From the NCBI GenBank assembly GCA_001643675.2, contig LSRY02000017.1, forward strand, positions 1 to 64,000: DNA of 64,000 bases. Reading direction: 5' to 3'. The stretch comes from Monocercomonoides exilis. Lineage: Eukaryota; Preaxostyla; Oxymonadida; Polymastigidae. Under the pieces are notes generated by a model. That model did not search any database. It was not told the DNA's origin and saw nothing but the letters and a program-made list of their open reading frames with translations. Below are positions 47,213 to 59,436 of this stretch, one piece after another (position 1 is the stretch's first letter; each line of letters starts with the position of its first letter). The position numbers and the translations under genes are program-made.

Positions 47213-50200
47213 TCAGAGTTTTCTTGGCTTGTGACCTTTCAAATCATCATCACTCGCTTTTTCTTTTCGTCTCTGGCCAACCAAACTATCATTCAAGTCA
47301 TTGTTTTCAGTGTCGAAATCATTGTCTTCTTCATTTCCCAAAATTGGATCTGTTGCAGATGGAAAATACATACTGCCTGCGAGGTCAATCGATTTAACCT
47401 TTTCATTGTAGTAATAACTCGATTGCAAACCTATTGAAGAACTGTTAGAATGAGAAGCCAAAGAAGATGAAGTGTTATAACTGCTATCTGATGTAAGGTC
47501 CAACGGCTCCATCGGAGAAAGATCAAAAGTGGAGATGGTGCCAATTTCAGACGTCATAACCAAACTGGAATTTGGCATATTCTTTCCTTTAATTTCTTCT
47601 GTAACGTCTGAAATGTCAGTCGATCCGATCGTATGCTGCATTCTTGTTTTGTCTATTTCCGGGCTGCGAGAAAGCCTCTGCGACGAAATGTTCCTTCTTT
47701 CATCAGCTTCTTCGTCTGAATCATCTTTAACTCCCTTCAAAAGCTGCTCTCTTCTTTGCCTTCTTCGTTCTCTCATCACTTTTCTTCGTGTCGCTGCATC
47801 CAAATGTTGCAGCTCTGCTTCATCCTCCTCTTCTCTTCTGTCATTCCTTTTCCTCATTCCAGATGACAATTCACCGTCTTTTGTCAATCTTTTCCAATCA
47901 TTGTTCGCATTATATTCGAAACCGCCTGCATTTTCTTCAGCAGCATCAGAATTATCATCGCTATATGCAGACAAGTCATATGAATAAGCAGACATTTCTC
48001 CCAATTTCTTGGCTTTCCTCGGTCTGAGTTCAACTTCTCCCTCTATCTGCTTTTCTCCTCCACTTTCTCCAATTCCAAGGCTTCCTTCTTTCTGAACCTC
48101 ATCTATCTCATCCATCAGGCCATACTTCCTCTTCTTCGCCTCTAGCCTTCTCTTTGCTTTTTCCATTTTTCTCGCTTTTTTCAGTTCCTTCTTTTTCCTC
48201 GTTGCTTCCGGAACGAAAGAATCAAGTTTATTATGATTTCTTATTCTTTCATTGAGCTCAACAAAGATCATGATTACAAGTGCAAAAAATGTCGAGCCTA
48301 AAAAGAAGATCATTGTTGTTTTGTAGCCGAATTCGCGGGTTATCACCCCAACGACTAAGTTTGCAATGCCCACAAACAGCATCTGCACATTCAAAAATTA
48401 AAATACGAAGATAACAATGATATATATAAGGAAAAAAAAAAGAATTTGACTCAATGAAAAATTTTAAACTCCATTATCCTTAATGACATAAAAATTTTTA
48501 TATACATAAGTTTCATTCTTTCAACAGTTCTATTTTTTCTTACATATCAAACCTGAACGCAAGTCATAATGGAATTGCCTGTTCCAACAAGTGTTGGATC
48601 AATAAGAACTGCAATTGATGTCCAAATAACATTAGCCACAATCGAATAAGAGATTCCTACAAACACTAGTGGGCCAATTGGATTCTTAAAAAGAATTTAA
48701 AAAAATTGAACAGATAAACATATAATTTGTCAATCAAAAAAATGGTTTTATATTCAAGAAAAAAGATATTGCAAATGACATTTCTGCAAAAAAAAAATTG
48801 ACGCAAAGCATCAGAATAGTTTCGTAGCATTCGAACAATCTCTTCTTCATACCCAGTCTGTGAATGCAACCCAAGAGTCAAATAAAAGATTAATTACGCA
48901 TGCAATTATCAATAAAATAGCTCGTATTCCGAAGTGATCAACAAACACCCCAACAATCAATGACCCAGGAATGGATGTCATGTAAATGATGGATGCAAGC
49001 ACTCCTGAAACAAAAGGCGTGTAGTTGAATACTATCATTCAGAAAAATGAACAAAAACAGCGGGAAAATATGTCACATAAAATGCATTAAAATAAAAACA
49101 ATTCAGAAAACAGAAATTACAAATGGTGACAAACATTTCTTGAGAAGATCTACAATCACAGCGTACATCCTGTTAAAGTAAGGTGATATGATATGAAATT
49201 CATTTGAAATGATAGAATTCATTGCAAACATTGAGAAAAAAGAAGTTAAAATGAATAAATTCGTGGAAAAAATGGCAATTGCATACGCAAAGATATTAAT
49301 GTGATAAAAGCCGCAAACAAAGCAGAGAAGCCAGAACGACACCTTAATTTCGAATATAAATAGCATTGATATTTATATAATTTTATTTAAAACAAATTTA
49401 TCAATGGATTCTATTAATTCAACAGAACACACAGAAAATCCCTTAAAAAAGCCCAATTTTGCACATCTAGATTTGCGCTGAGTGCTGGACAGACCATCAG
49501 CAGTCTGCGGGTGATGCATTTGAAGTGTGGGTGTAGTGTCACTTGGAGGAATTTCTGTCGATTCCTGTTGAAGTGGCTGAGTCATCGCGATGTCCGACGA
49601 AGGCACCAATGAGGCACCAACAGAAGCAGTTGAAGTGGCTTGAGATGAAGAGGGAGAAGTTACAGGAGGTGGAATAGTCTCTAAACAAGAACAGAAAACA
49701 ATCAGTGAAATCCAAATGGACAGAAAAATGTGTGTATTGTAATTTCCAAAATATCAAAAAGAAGAGAAGAAAAAAAAAATCAGCCAAAACATTTGAAAAA
49801 CGATAAATGTTTTATCCAATAATGCTTTCGTAGCAAAGCTTAAAATAACAATATTTATACATACCAACAACAGCGTTTTTCATTGCTCTTAGACGCTTCC
49901 TATCCTTTTGTGAGTGAATCATTCCTTTCTTCTCTGCATTTAACTCCAAAAACCCAAACACAAGCGCTGATACCCAGCTAACACCACAAACAACAGCACC
50001 TGAAAGTAGATAAGATGCGTTGAAATAAATTTAATATATTATGAAATATATAATTGTTATTCAAAGCGAAAATAAAATAAAATAAAATAAAATAAAATAA
50101 AAATTCTATAATTTTAAAGCAATGATCTTTCAAAATTGATTTGCTACATTTCTCAAGAAACCTATCCAAAGAACAGCAACATATCCAATTTTTTCGACAA

Positions 50201-51022
50201 GGGTTGGTGAAACGAAGAAGTTGATAACACTTCCAATTCTGGCAACTGTCATTGTAATACCAAATGAGAAAGTTACTTCCTTTCCATCAAAAAATACTAA
50301 ATTTTCAAAATATTTGAAGCTGGTTCTCTTCAAAGATATTATTGCTGAAAATACCATTTATTAAATTGTTTTTGACAATTGTGACGTTTCCTAGACCCAT
50401 TCCTATTAAGCAACGAGCCTTTTGTCAAAAAAACAAATTGAAGAAATAATCTATTCCCAACAAAAACATACAAGGATCATTAACCAATATGCGTGAACGC
50501 TTGCACCAATGGCAAGGAGGCATTGGCCCACTAAAACAAGTGTTATGAATATCATGGCTCCAAGACGATTTGTTGTCAAATCAACAATTGGTCCTCCAAG
50601 CAGGCACTGAAAATGATGATGTGTTATGAAATATACGAGAATCAAAAAGAAAAACAATTTAGCAAACGAAAATGCAATTTGTCCAACTATACACAGTGTA
50701 AAACACTCCATATTGAACATCTATAAAAAATGAAAATTTTCATCAGTTGAGAGCCAATGCAAAATTAAGTTATTAAAAGATAATAAAACCATCAATGTGA
50801 AGATCTTTTGACAGCTCCGTTTGCATTGTAGGTAAAACATCATAAATATAATATCTTTAAGAGAAATATGTCTATTGTTTGCAATAATGCTCAAAAATCA
50901 TACGGGCCAAATATCATAATACTTGTAAAAAGTAGCACAAGCCATCTATAATAAGGAGGCTGTGGTTTTAGTTGCGTCTGAGGAAGGAGAGTTTGTTTCT
51001 CTCCCATATATTTCCACACCAT
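47213..51022 (-). CDS. MFSD1: MFSD1-like major facilitator transporter (13 exons)
   Basis: Exons: 50904-51022, 50790-50854, 50668-50720, 50472-50606, 50355-50418, 50162-50296, 49865-49999, 49433-49680, 49287-49342, 49135-49169, 48853-49031, 48553-48684, 47213-48382. All 12 introns (about 49-184 bp) are GT-AG and keep frame, giving 841 residues. MFSD1 landmarks appear in order: YYRWLVLLFTSIMIFGPYY, LLGGPIVDLTTNRLG, ARCLIGMGLGNVTIV, GKEVTFSFGITMTVARIGS, SVSFWLLCFVCGFYH, SGVLASIIYMTSIPGSLIVG, WNPIGPLVFVGISYSIVANV. MFSD1 is a lysosomal dipeptide exporter in animals; the location here is unknown. Additions: a Ser/Thr/Pro loop of about 75 residues (exon 8) and a cytosolic C-terminal tail of about 330 charged and Ser-rich residues. 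Start: MVWK at 51022; MGEK five codons later is an alternative. Confidence 0.85.
50070..50103. repeat. AAAAT pentanucleotide repeat inside an intron
   Basis: About seven tandem AATAA/AAAAT units in intron 6 of the MFSD1-like gene. Confidence 0.9.
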
Positions 51023-51518
51023 AAAAAGAAAGGGACATAAATTTTTTGACAAATCACGATTTAATAACAACAATACTGCTTATATTGTTATTTATTCCTT
51101 TTAAAAATCATAATTACGATTTCAAATTGATGTTTAAAATGTTTTTTTTCAAATTAGAAAAAAAAATACTGAACTTTCTCTGTATTCTCATCAATATTAT
51201 AAAATAAATATTATTCAAGTTGAAAATAAATCCAGTTTAACGCTTTTTTGCTATCAATATATAATATCAAAAGAATCCAAAAAATGAATGGAAATTTTTT
51301 ATATTGGAAGTTCTTTGATCCAAAAATTTTCCGTTTGCTTATTAAAGAGGTAATAAGCGTGCAAATATTGTGCTTTTCAGAAAAACTTTTTAACAAATTC
51401 GATTTAGTTAAAAAGTTGAGTTGACATATTTAATTGCTCGCTTTACGTGTGAATATTTAGCGTTTTTATAAAATTTTTTCCTGCTGTTTTTCAATTTTAA
51501 GGTCTAAAACAAAAATAA
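51023..51518. promoter_or_regulatory. Divergent intergenic region between MFSD1-like and B56 genes
   Basis: About 0.5 kb of AT-rich DNA between two start codons on opposite strands. It must carry both promoters. No motif is assigned. Confidence 0.45.
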
Positions 51519-54500
51519 ATGGATAGCAAAAACTTAGATGCATTTGCAGTTTCGGAAAATTTGAAGGCTCCACTTTTACCTGTTCAATCAGCGCTTCTTG
51601 CAACTGTATTTCAAGCAAAGTCAATAACTGAAGGATTAAGCACAAGAACAGAAATATTGAAAGATGAGACAGTCATTCGAAAGAAAGTGCTGCGTCAAGC
51701 AAGTTTTTCACTGCGAAAGCCTCTTCAGCCTCGTTCTGTTCCTGATCTTCCTTCATTTGATGGTTTGGGAAATCATTTTTAAAATGTTTGCAATGAAATT
51801 TTTTGTTTTATTGTGGATAGATGTTTCTCAAACTGAATGGGAAACGTTGTTTTGCAGGAAGTTGAGCGTGTGCTGCGTTAAAGTTGATTGGACTGCTTCT
51901 GCCTCAAAAGAATCAATTGAAAGTCGAAAGCGAAAGGCTAAAGAGCTTGACTCATTAATAGCATTCGTTAACAAACGGCATGATGAGATTACTCAAACAG
52001 AATCGCATGATGCTGCATTTCCACCAAGTAGTTGGAGAATTATGAAGGAAATAATCGAAAACAACATCATCCGTGATGCTGCGTCTCCAGATTTGATTTC
52101 TGCTGCAGTCGATGGAGTTGATGATGATTCAGAAATTGAAGCAGCATCGTGTGTAGAATGGGAGGCATTGGGAAAGTTATATGAGCTTGTGCTTTTATTT
52201 GTCCTGACGCCAAATGTTGATGCAAAAGTCATTCGACAAGTTGTATTTTCACCAGATGTTGTTTTGGGGATTGGACGACAGATGATGCAAGATGACGAGA
52301 GAGAACGGGAGATAGTGAAGAGCATTCTCCATGGCATATATGCACGCCACCCACCTCTGCGCTCTCTCATCCGCCATCTGCTGATCAACTTCTTTTCCAC
52401 AGCAATCACCCAATCCTCTCTTCTTCCTCCTCTTTGCGTTCCTTCTTTGCAGGAGCCCTTTTCTACAAACAACTTATACTCTCTTTGTGCATCGTGTTCG
52501 AGCTATTCAGCATCGATATTTTCTTCTCTCTATTCATCTGCAAATCAATTGGTGTTAGCTTCTTCTCTGGCAACATCCTCAGCTGTCTCTTTCTATCAGA
52601 ACGGCGTTCAGGAAGCGCTGGATCTGTTTGGTGCAATCGTTAGCGGGTGGAGCTGCCCCTTCAAAGAGGAGAACAGGCAGATTATCACACGCTTCATCCT
52701 CCCCTTGCACTCCTCCCGTTTCTACCCGCGCTTCCACAAGAATCTCTTGGGTGTGCTTCAGACGCTGATGAAGAAGGACACACAATATGCAACAGTCATT
52801 CTGCAGGAGCTGCTGCGTGTGTGGCCAAAAGTTGATTCAGAGAAGGAGATTCTCTTTCTGAATGAAATTGAAGATGTGCTGGACACAGTGGGAGTGGAAA
52901 CCCTGCTGTCTCTCACGAAAATCAATGACAGCCAAAATGAAAGTGCTTCAAACATTTGCTCAACAATACAGTCAAGTTCAACATCGCCTTTGCCACCTGT
53001 GTCTTCAACAGTCATTCAGACAGCTGATATACCCTCATCCACAACAATATCTTTGTTGTCATCATCATCATCATCTTCTTCTTCTTCTTCTTCTTCTTCT
53101 TCCAGTTCTGCTTCTTCTCTATCTCCATCTGTCTCTCCAATTCCTTCTCCACGCCTGCCTGTGGCACACAACAAGCATCCTCTCATCCTCCGCCTCGTCA
53201 CCCGCATAGCCTCCTGCCTTGAGTCCTTCCACTTCCGAGTGAGTGAGCGTGCTCTCCTGCTGTTCACGAACAGCTCCTTCGTCTCTCTCATCTCCTCCAC
53301 AAAGCAGATGTCTGTTCCGCCTGTGTTTCTGTCGCTCTATCGCATCACCCACTCGCATTGGTCGCCGTCGGTGAGGGCGTTGGGATACTCGGTGCTGAAG
53401 GTGCTATTAGAGATGGATGCTCTTCTGTTCCAGTTCTGTGCGAGCAAAGCGAAGAAAAGGAGCGAAGAGAGAGAGAAACGAGATAAGATGGTGGAGCGAT
53501 GGAGGGCGGTGGAGAAGGAGGCAGAAAGGAAGGCGATGGATGCGGTGATGCAAATTAAACAGGAAGGGAAAAGAAGGAAAGAAGAGAAGAGGAGGAAAAG
53601 AGAGAGAAAGAGAATGAAGATGAGAGAAGAAGAAGAAGGAGAACAGGGATTCTTGAATGAATTTGAAGAAAGCAATCTGAATGAAGTGATAGCAGATGTG
53701 ACACCAAAAGTTGAGAATGAATGGAGCGAAGACGAAGACTTGTTTGACACAGTGCCTGTTTTGTCATCGATGAAGCATCTTGATAGCTCAAATGGAAGTG
53801 GAAGTGGAAGTGGAAATGAAAGGGAAAAAGAACTTAATTCAAATAGCAATGTTGGAAAGGAGACATTTTGGTGGTTGTTTGAGAAGACAAAAGACAGAAA
53901 TGAAGAACAGAGAGGTTCAAAGGAAATGACAAAGGAAAATGGTTTTTTCAAAGAAAATGCTGACGTTAATGTGGAAAATGGTGTGAATGGTAATGGAGAG
54001 CTTTCTATTTCAGATGGAAAAGAAGAGTTTGATTACAGCGATGAAGAGGAAGGCGAAGACGAAGAAAGCCTTTTCTTTTCTGAATCTGAAAGCGAAGACG
54101 ATGAAACATATGGATCATCTTCGTGTTTTGACTCTCCATTTCTTAGCGAATTCGAAGAATATCCAAATGCTGAAAGAGAAAGAGAAAGAGAAAGAGAAAG
54201 AGAAAGAGAAAGAGAAAGAGAAAGAGAAAGAAAAGGAAAAGAAGAGAATAACATAGATAACAGTCAAAGTCCTATTGTTAATCCTGTCAGAATCACCTGC
54301 ACTTCAAAGCAGAACAATCCATTGCGCATTCAAATGGAGTCAATTGTGTACGAATCTCGTCTGCCACATCGAATCAAAGACACTCTTTCTGAGCTGTTCT
54401 CTTCTATATCTCCTTCTCCATCTCCAGTTACTTTGAATGCAGCTACACCCTTGTGCTCTTCCCCTTCTTCTGTTTCTGCTTCATATCTGCATCATTCTTT

Positions 54501-57500
54501 CATGCCGTTGCAGCCTGCTAACATAACTGCCTTGCTTTCCCCTAATTCCTCATCATCTGCATCTTCCTTCTCTGCTTCTTCTTCTTCTTCCTCTTTTTCC
54601 ACTCCATTTGCATCCAATAGCAATCTTTATCCGAACAAGTACACCAATAATCAATATCATCATCATCACAATCGCCATCATCATCATCATCATCTACACT
54701 CAAAATCCAAACACTCACACAGAAGCAACCACAACAGCAGATCTCGTTCTCTTTCGTTGTCTACCAATTGCTCTTCTTTCCTCACTCCTTCTGTGTCTCT
54801 ACAATCATTTGCCTCTAATGCCTGTCCTTCTCCTGCCACTACACCTATCATCCCTTTCGATTTGCTCACTCCTTCATCGCCTCCTTCATCATCATCTTCT
54901 TCTTCTTCTTCTTCTTCCTCTTCCTCTTCAGCAGATTTATCCAACATTAAGACGCATCCAATGATCAATCAACTTCAACCACTGGAGTCTTCTCCTCCGT
55001 CTCCTCTTCTGACACAAAGATCAGCTTCTGATCCCTCAAACTCTCCCTCTCCTTCTCCTTCTCCTTTCTCTTATCCATCTCCTTCTAACAGCGATTCTTC
55101 TCCTTCATCTGCTGCTTTCCCATCACCCAATCCATCTTCTGCTTCATCTCAACAGATCTCTTTCCCTTCAAATGCTCTTCAAGCAACATCCACGCCAACA
55201 CATTTGTATGCTCCTACGCCAATCTCTACTCCTCTCTTCTGCCATCAACAGATTGCTCAGATGAATCAACAAACCTCACGAAATCAGCAAAACCAACAAG
55301 ACAAACAAGCTCAGCAAAGTCAGCAAAGTCAGCAAATGCAGAAAGTACAGATACAACCACAACCACAACCGAGTGATTCTGAATCAACTTCGCATTCACG
55401 TCGTCCCCAACATCTTCTTCCTCTTCAAAATCTTCAGCCTCTGTCACACAATCAGTTTCAGCAGCAGCAGCATCATACTCCTCCTTGTCTGCTTTCTCCT
55501 CGTGCTCTTCTTGATCTCCCTCGAAACATCGATGATTTGTTGTCTCCTGCCACATGTGCCAAGAAGACCGTTCCTCCATCTCCGTTGGGAAGAGCAAGTG
55601 GATGTGACGGTGAGGCAATGAGGAGTGAATGCGAGGAGAGGAAGGAGTGTTGGGATGAAAAGAATGAGAATAATGACAAACAAGATGAGAAGGAGAAAGA
55701 GAAGGAAAAGGAGAAAGATGATGAAAAAGAGGATAAAAAAGAAAAAGAGAAAGAAAAATCTGAATCTGCCAAAAATGAAGTGGTGGAAGAAGACGAAGAG
55801 ATGCCAGCGACATTAGTTCTGAAGCAGAAGACGAAGCTGCTGGAGAGGAGTGGAGTGAGAAGGAAGTCACTCATACCAGCACTTGCACTCAGAACACAGA
55901 AGAGTCACATGGATGTGATTGAAGACAAAGAGGATGATGATGACGATGACGATGATGAAGGAGAAGGAGAAGGAGATGGAGATGGAGAAGGAGAAATTAG
56001 TTCAGAAGGAAGAGGAGAGAAGGAGAAGGAGAAGGAGAAGAAAAGGAAAGGAAACAAGGAAAAGGAAAAGGAAAAGGAAATGAATGAACAAGATGAGAAA
56101 GAGAATGAAGAGAGCAAAAAGGAAAGGAACAGAAGATTGGAGGTGGTGGCAGAAGATGAGAGCGAAATGGAGAAAGAGATTGAGCGGAAGAGCAAAAAAG
56201 ACAAGAAGAGAAGAAGAGAAGAGGAGGAGATGAAAAGGCAGATTGAAGGGCATCTTCAAAGAGATAAAGAAGAAGATGAGGAGGAGGAGGATGATGAAAA
56301 AGAAGAAAAAGAAGCAAGAGAAGAACAAGAGATAGATGATGTATATGTGCAAAAAGAAGACAAAATAGAATCGCATCAGACGGAATGTTCTTCTTCTTCT
56401 TCTTCTTCTTCTTCTTCTTCTTCTGCAACTTCTCAAAACTCAGAAATTGCAACAGTTGCGTTGAATGGCCATAATAATGGGTATTCTTCTTTATCATCGC
56501 CAATTTCATTCGCTTCGTTTCGATCGCAAAATTCTGTTTCTTCGGCATCTCTTCCTTTTCCTTCGTCATCTATTTCATCTCCTTCTCCTTTTCTCTCTTC
56601 TGCCACTGAAAAGATAATGCCAACTTCTTCTTTATCTTCTTCTTCTTCCACCTCTTCTTCTTTCTCCTCATCATCATTGTCATCATCATCTTTTTCTTAT
56701 TCGCCTTCTCCTTCTTCCTCTTCTCTTAACACACCTCGCCCTCATCGTCCAATTCCTCATCTGTCTTCTGTTTTGTCCTCTATGAAAAAGCGTCTGTATC
56801 ATTTCTCTTCTCCTTCTTTCTCAAATTCTTCTCATTCTTCTCATTCTTCTCCTTCCAATCCATCTTTCTCTTCTTCTTCTTCTTCTTCTTCTTCTTCTTC
56901 TTCTTCTTCTTCTTCTTCTTCTTCTTCTTCTTCTTCTTCTTCTTCTTCTTCTTCTTCTTCTTCCACACAATCTCCTTCTCCCATACGATATGCCACTCCA
57001 CTCACAAACAAGAAGCAATCTGACATTTCTTCTTCTTCTTCTTCTGCCTTTCTTTCACAATCACCCACAAACACTCAACAGCTTCAAGGTCACAAAGATC
57101 ACAAAGATCCTCAATCTCATCATTCACATCGCAAGCTCGGCCGTTTCTCTTCCTCTCCTTCTTCTTCTTTCTTTCCAGCCACATCTCAGTCGAATCTTCA
57201 GTCACCCAATCTCTTCCACAAACATCTTCCTCACGCAGACACTTCACAATTGTCCAGTGCATCTTCATCAACTCTGCTAGCATCGCTTATATCTCCACCA
57301 AAACATTCACTTCGTTCGCCTCCTGCTTCAAATTCTTCTCTTCACTTGCCTTTTCACTTTCATTCACATTCGCATTCTTCTTCTTCCACTTCATCTGCTT
57401 CTTCTTTCTCTGCCTCACCTGCCACTTCTTCACGAACACTTTCTCCTCTCATTCAAGAACACACATCAGATCGATCTAATTCCTCTTCTGATGTGCTTCT

Positions 57501-58731
57501 GCTTCAGCCTGCTTCTTCATCTTCTTATATGCCTTCTTCTGTCTCTTCTTCTTCTTCTTCTTCCTTTTCATCCTCTTCATCCTCTTCATCCTCTTCATCC
57601 TCTTCCTCCTCTTCCTCCTCTTCCTCCTCTTCTCATTCTTCTCCAGTCAGCACATCTTCTTCTGTTTCATCTGCCAATCGTCATCGCCCTTCCCTTGCCT
57701 CCACATTCATCCTGCCTCCTCTTCACTCTCTGCCCCCACGTGACTCTTCGTTCTCCTTCGACTCCTTCACATTTCCTCTCAGCTCTTCTCGTTCTTCGTC
57801 AAAAAGAAGAGCTGCTGCCGAATCAAAATACCGTCCTTCGCATCTCCGGTCGCATACGCTTTCATCTTCTGTGGCTGAAACAAATACTCAGAACGATTTT
57901 GCTTCTTCTTGTTCTGCTGCTGCTTCTTCCATTTCTTCTTCTTCTGCTTCTTCTGTTTTTTCTCCTCCATCTGCTCGCTCAACACGTTCTTCTCCTTTTT
58001 CTTCTCCTTTTTCATCTCCTAATGCACCTGCAAAGGCAATTTCTGTATCAAATGCATCTTCTTCTTATTGCTACTCGATTCGAGAAGAAGACAACATTGG
58101 CAATACAAAGAATGAAAAAGAAGATTTACCACAGTTTGATAGAGAAGCAGATGTTTATGTTTCTTCCCTCAACAATGTGAAAGAAGGTGAAGAAGAAGAA
58201 GACAACAGCAGAAGCAGAGGAGCATCTGTGCAGAACGCTTCTTATTCTCCTCTGAATCGATATATTCAGCAAGTTCAACAAGCTCAACTGACAAAGCTCT
58301 CTCCAAAACAGTCACCTCGACTCAACAAAAGCAGCTCATTTTGGAATGAGAAAAACGATCAAAAGACTCAGAATATATCTACAGGCATGTCTGGTGTGTG
58401 TGTTGATGCTGTTGAAAGCACTGAATATAAACAGTCCTCTAAGCAGTCAGAAATCACACTGCCTGCTTTGCCACCTGCTTTGCCACCAGCTGTGTCTATG
58501 CCCATGTCTGTGTCGGTGTCTCATCAGCGCTCTTCTTCTGATCCATTAGAGCCATCATGCACACATCTGTCTGATTCGACAATTGCTAATTCGACTTCTG
58601 GCTTTTCTTCTTTGCCTCCTTCGCTGAAGACTTCTTCGACACAGCTGCCTCTAATTGAATCTTTTCATGTGCGTAGTCGACCAAGACCTTCGTTGTTTTC
58701 TGTGCATCCTTTTTCAAAGCTTTCTCAATGA
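51519..58731 (+). CDS. PP2A B56 (B') regulatory subunit with giant low-complexity tail
   Basis: Exons 51519-51762 and 51821-58731 with a 58 bp GT-AG intron, 2,384 residues. Residues about 90-620 form the HEAT-like B56 core that chooses substrates for protein phosphatase 2A. Landmarks: VKSILHGIYARHPPLRSLIR, ALDLFGAIVSGWSCPFKEEN, FILPLHSSRFYPRFHKNLL, VWPKVDSEKEILFLNEIEDV, HFRVSERALLLF, LYRITHSHWSPSVRALGY and VLLEMDALLFQFC, matching the family order. A Ser-rich insert (near 53050-53150) interrupts the core before HFRVSERAL. Usual B56 proteins are about 500-600 residues; here some 1,750 more follow. These are charged coiled-coil-like segments (ERER, KEKEKE), poly-His, poly-Gln and poly-Ser tracts of up to more than 30. 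The tail stays in frame across all repeats, so it is probably translated. No second enzymatic domain is evident. Confidence 0.85.
53063..53104 (+). repeat. TCA/TCT poly-Ser repeat in the B56 core insert
   Basis: TCA units followed by TCT units encode about 18 Ser in the loop before the HFRVSERAL helix. Confidence 0.85.
54174..54234 (+). repeat. AGAGAA hexanucleotide repeat coding Arg-Glu
   Basis: About ten tandem units code for an uninterrupted Glu-Arg dipeptide run in the B56 tail. Confidence 0.9.
56868..56963 (+). repeat. TCT trinucleotide repeat coding more than 30 Ser
   Basis: A near-pure TCT run of about 32 units in frame with the B56 gene. It is the longest triplet run in the window. 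Confidence 0.9.
57563..57634 (+). repeat. 9 bp minisatellite coding Ser
   Basis: TCATCCTCT units pass into TCCTCCTCT units. All nine bases of each unit code Ser-Ser-Ser by mixed Ser codons. Confidence 0.8.
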
Positions 58732-59436
58732 CTGATAACTTTTGTATGGAAAGTTCATGTGACAAAAATGAAACAAAAATAAAATAAAATAATTTATAAT
58801 TCTTATTTCAACGGTTGATCTTTCATTAATTCTCGATTACTTTTCTTGTTAGTATATAAGCATCAAATGTTGCTTTATTATTTTTCACTGAATTTTATAT
58901 CATTTGCTTTCTTATGTTTTTTTATAACACATTGATATGTTTTTGATTTCATTGCAAATTGTGCATTTATATCAGATTATTTTTGAGTTGAAAATAAAAT
59001 AAAGTTTTTATATGTTTCCATTTGTGATAAATATCAAGTTTTTCTTTTTATTTTTTGAATGACGATTACTCAATGGATTTATGAAAATGTATTTTTTGTA
59101 TATTTTTTATAATTCTTTTTTTTTTTTTGTTATTTTTTACAATTTAACGCATTTACGCAAAACGACTTATTTTCAACCTAATATTAGCAATAGAAACGCA
59201 TATAAAATAACTTATTTTTCTTTCATAAATCAAAGCTAAAAGAATAACATTCGGTTTTTCCAATCTTTGGCGCGGAAATTGAAGGCATTTTTGAGAAGTC
59301 GTCAAAGTTTCATTATTCTTTGTGCTTCAATATAACTGTTATAATTATTGCAAAGTTGAAGAAGATTCATATTAATTTAACAAATATAAACAGTGTAAAG
59401 ACAAAATATGAAGTGATAAATAAGAGAAAGATATTA
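58732..59436. other. AT-rich region between convergent genes
   Basis: About 0.7 kb holding the 3' UTRs of the B56 and proteasome genes. No gene or repeat of note. Confidence 0.6.

Noticed and set aside
56780-57074. Acidic, Arg or Lys homopolymer frames on the minus strand
   Set aside because: They are shadows of the TCT run in the B56 gene.
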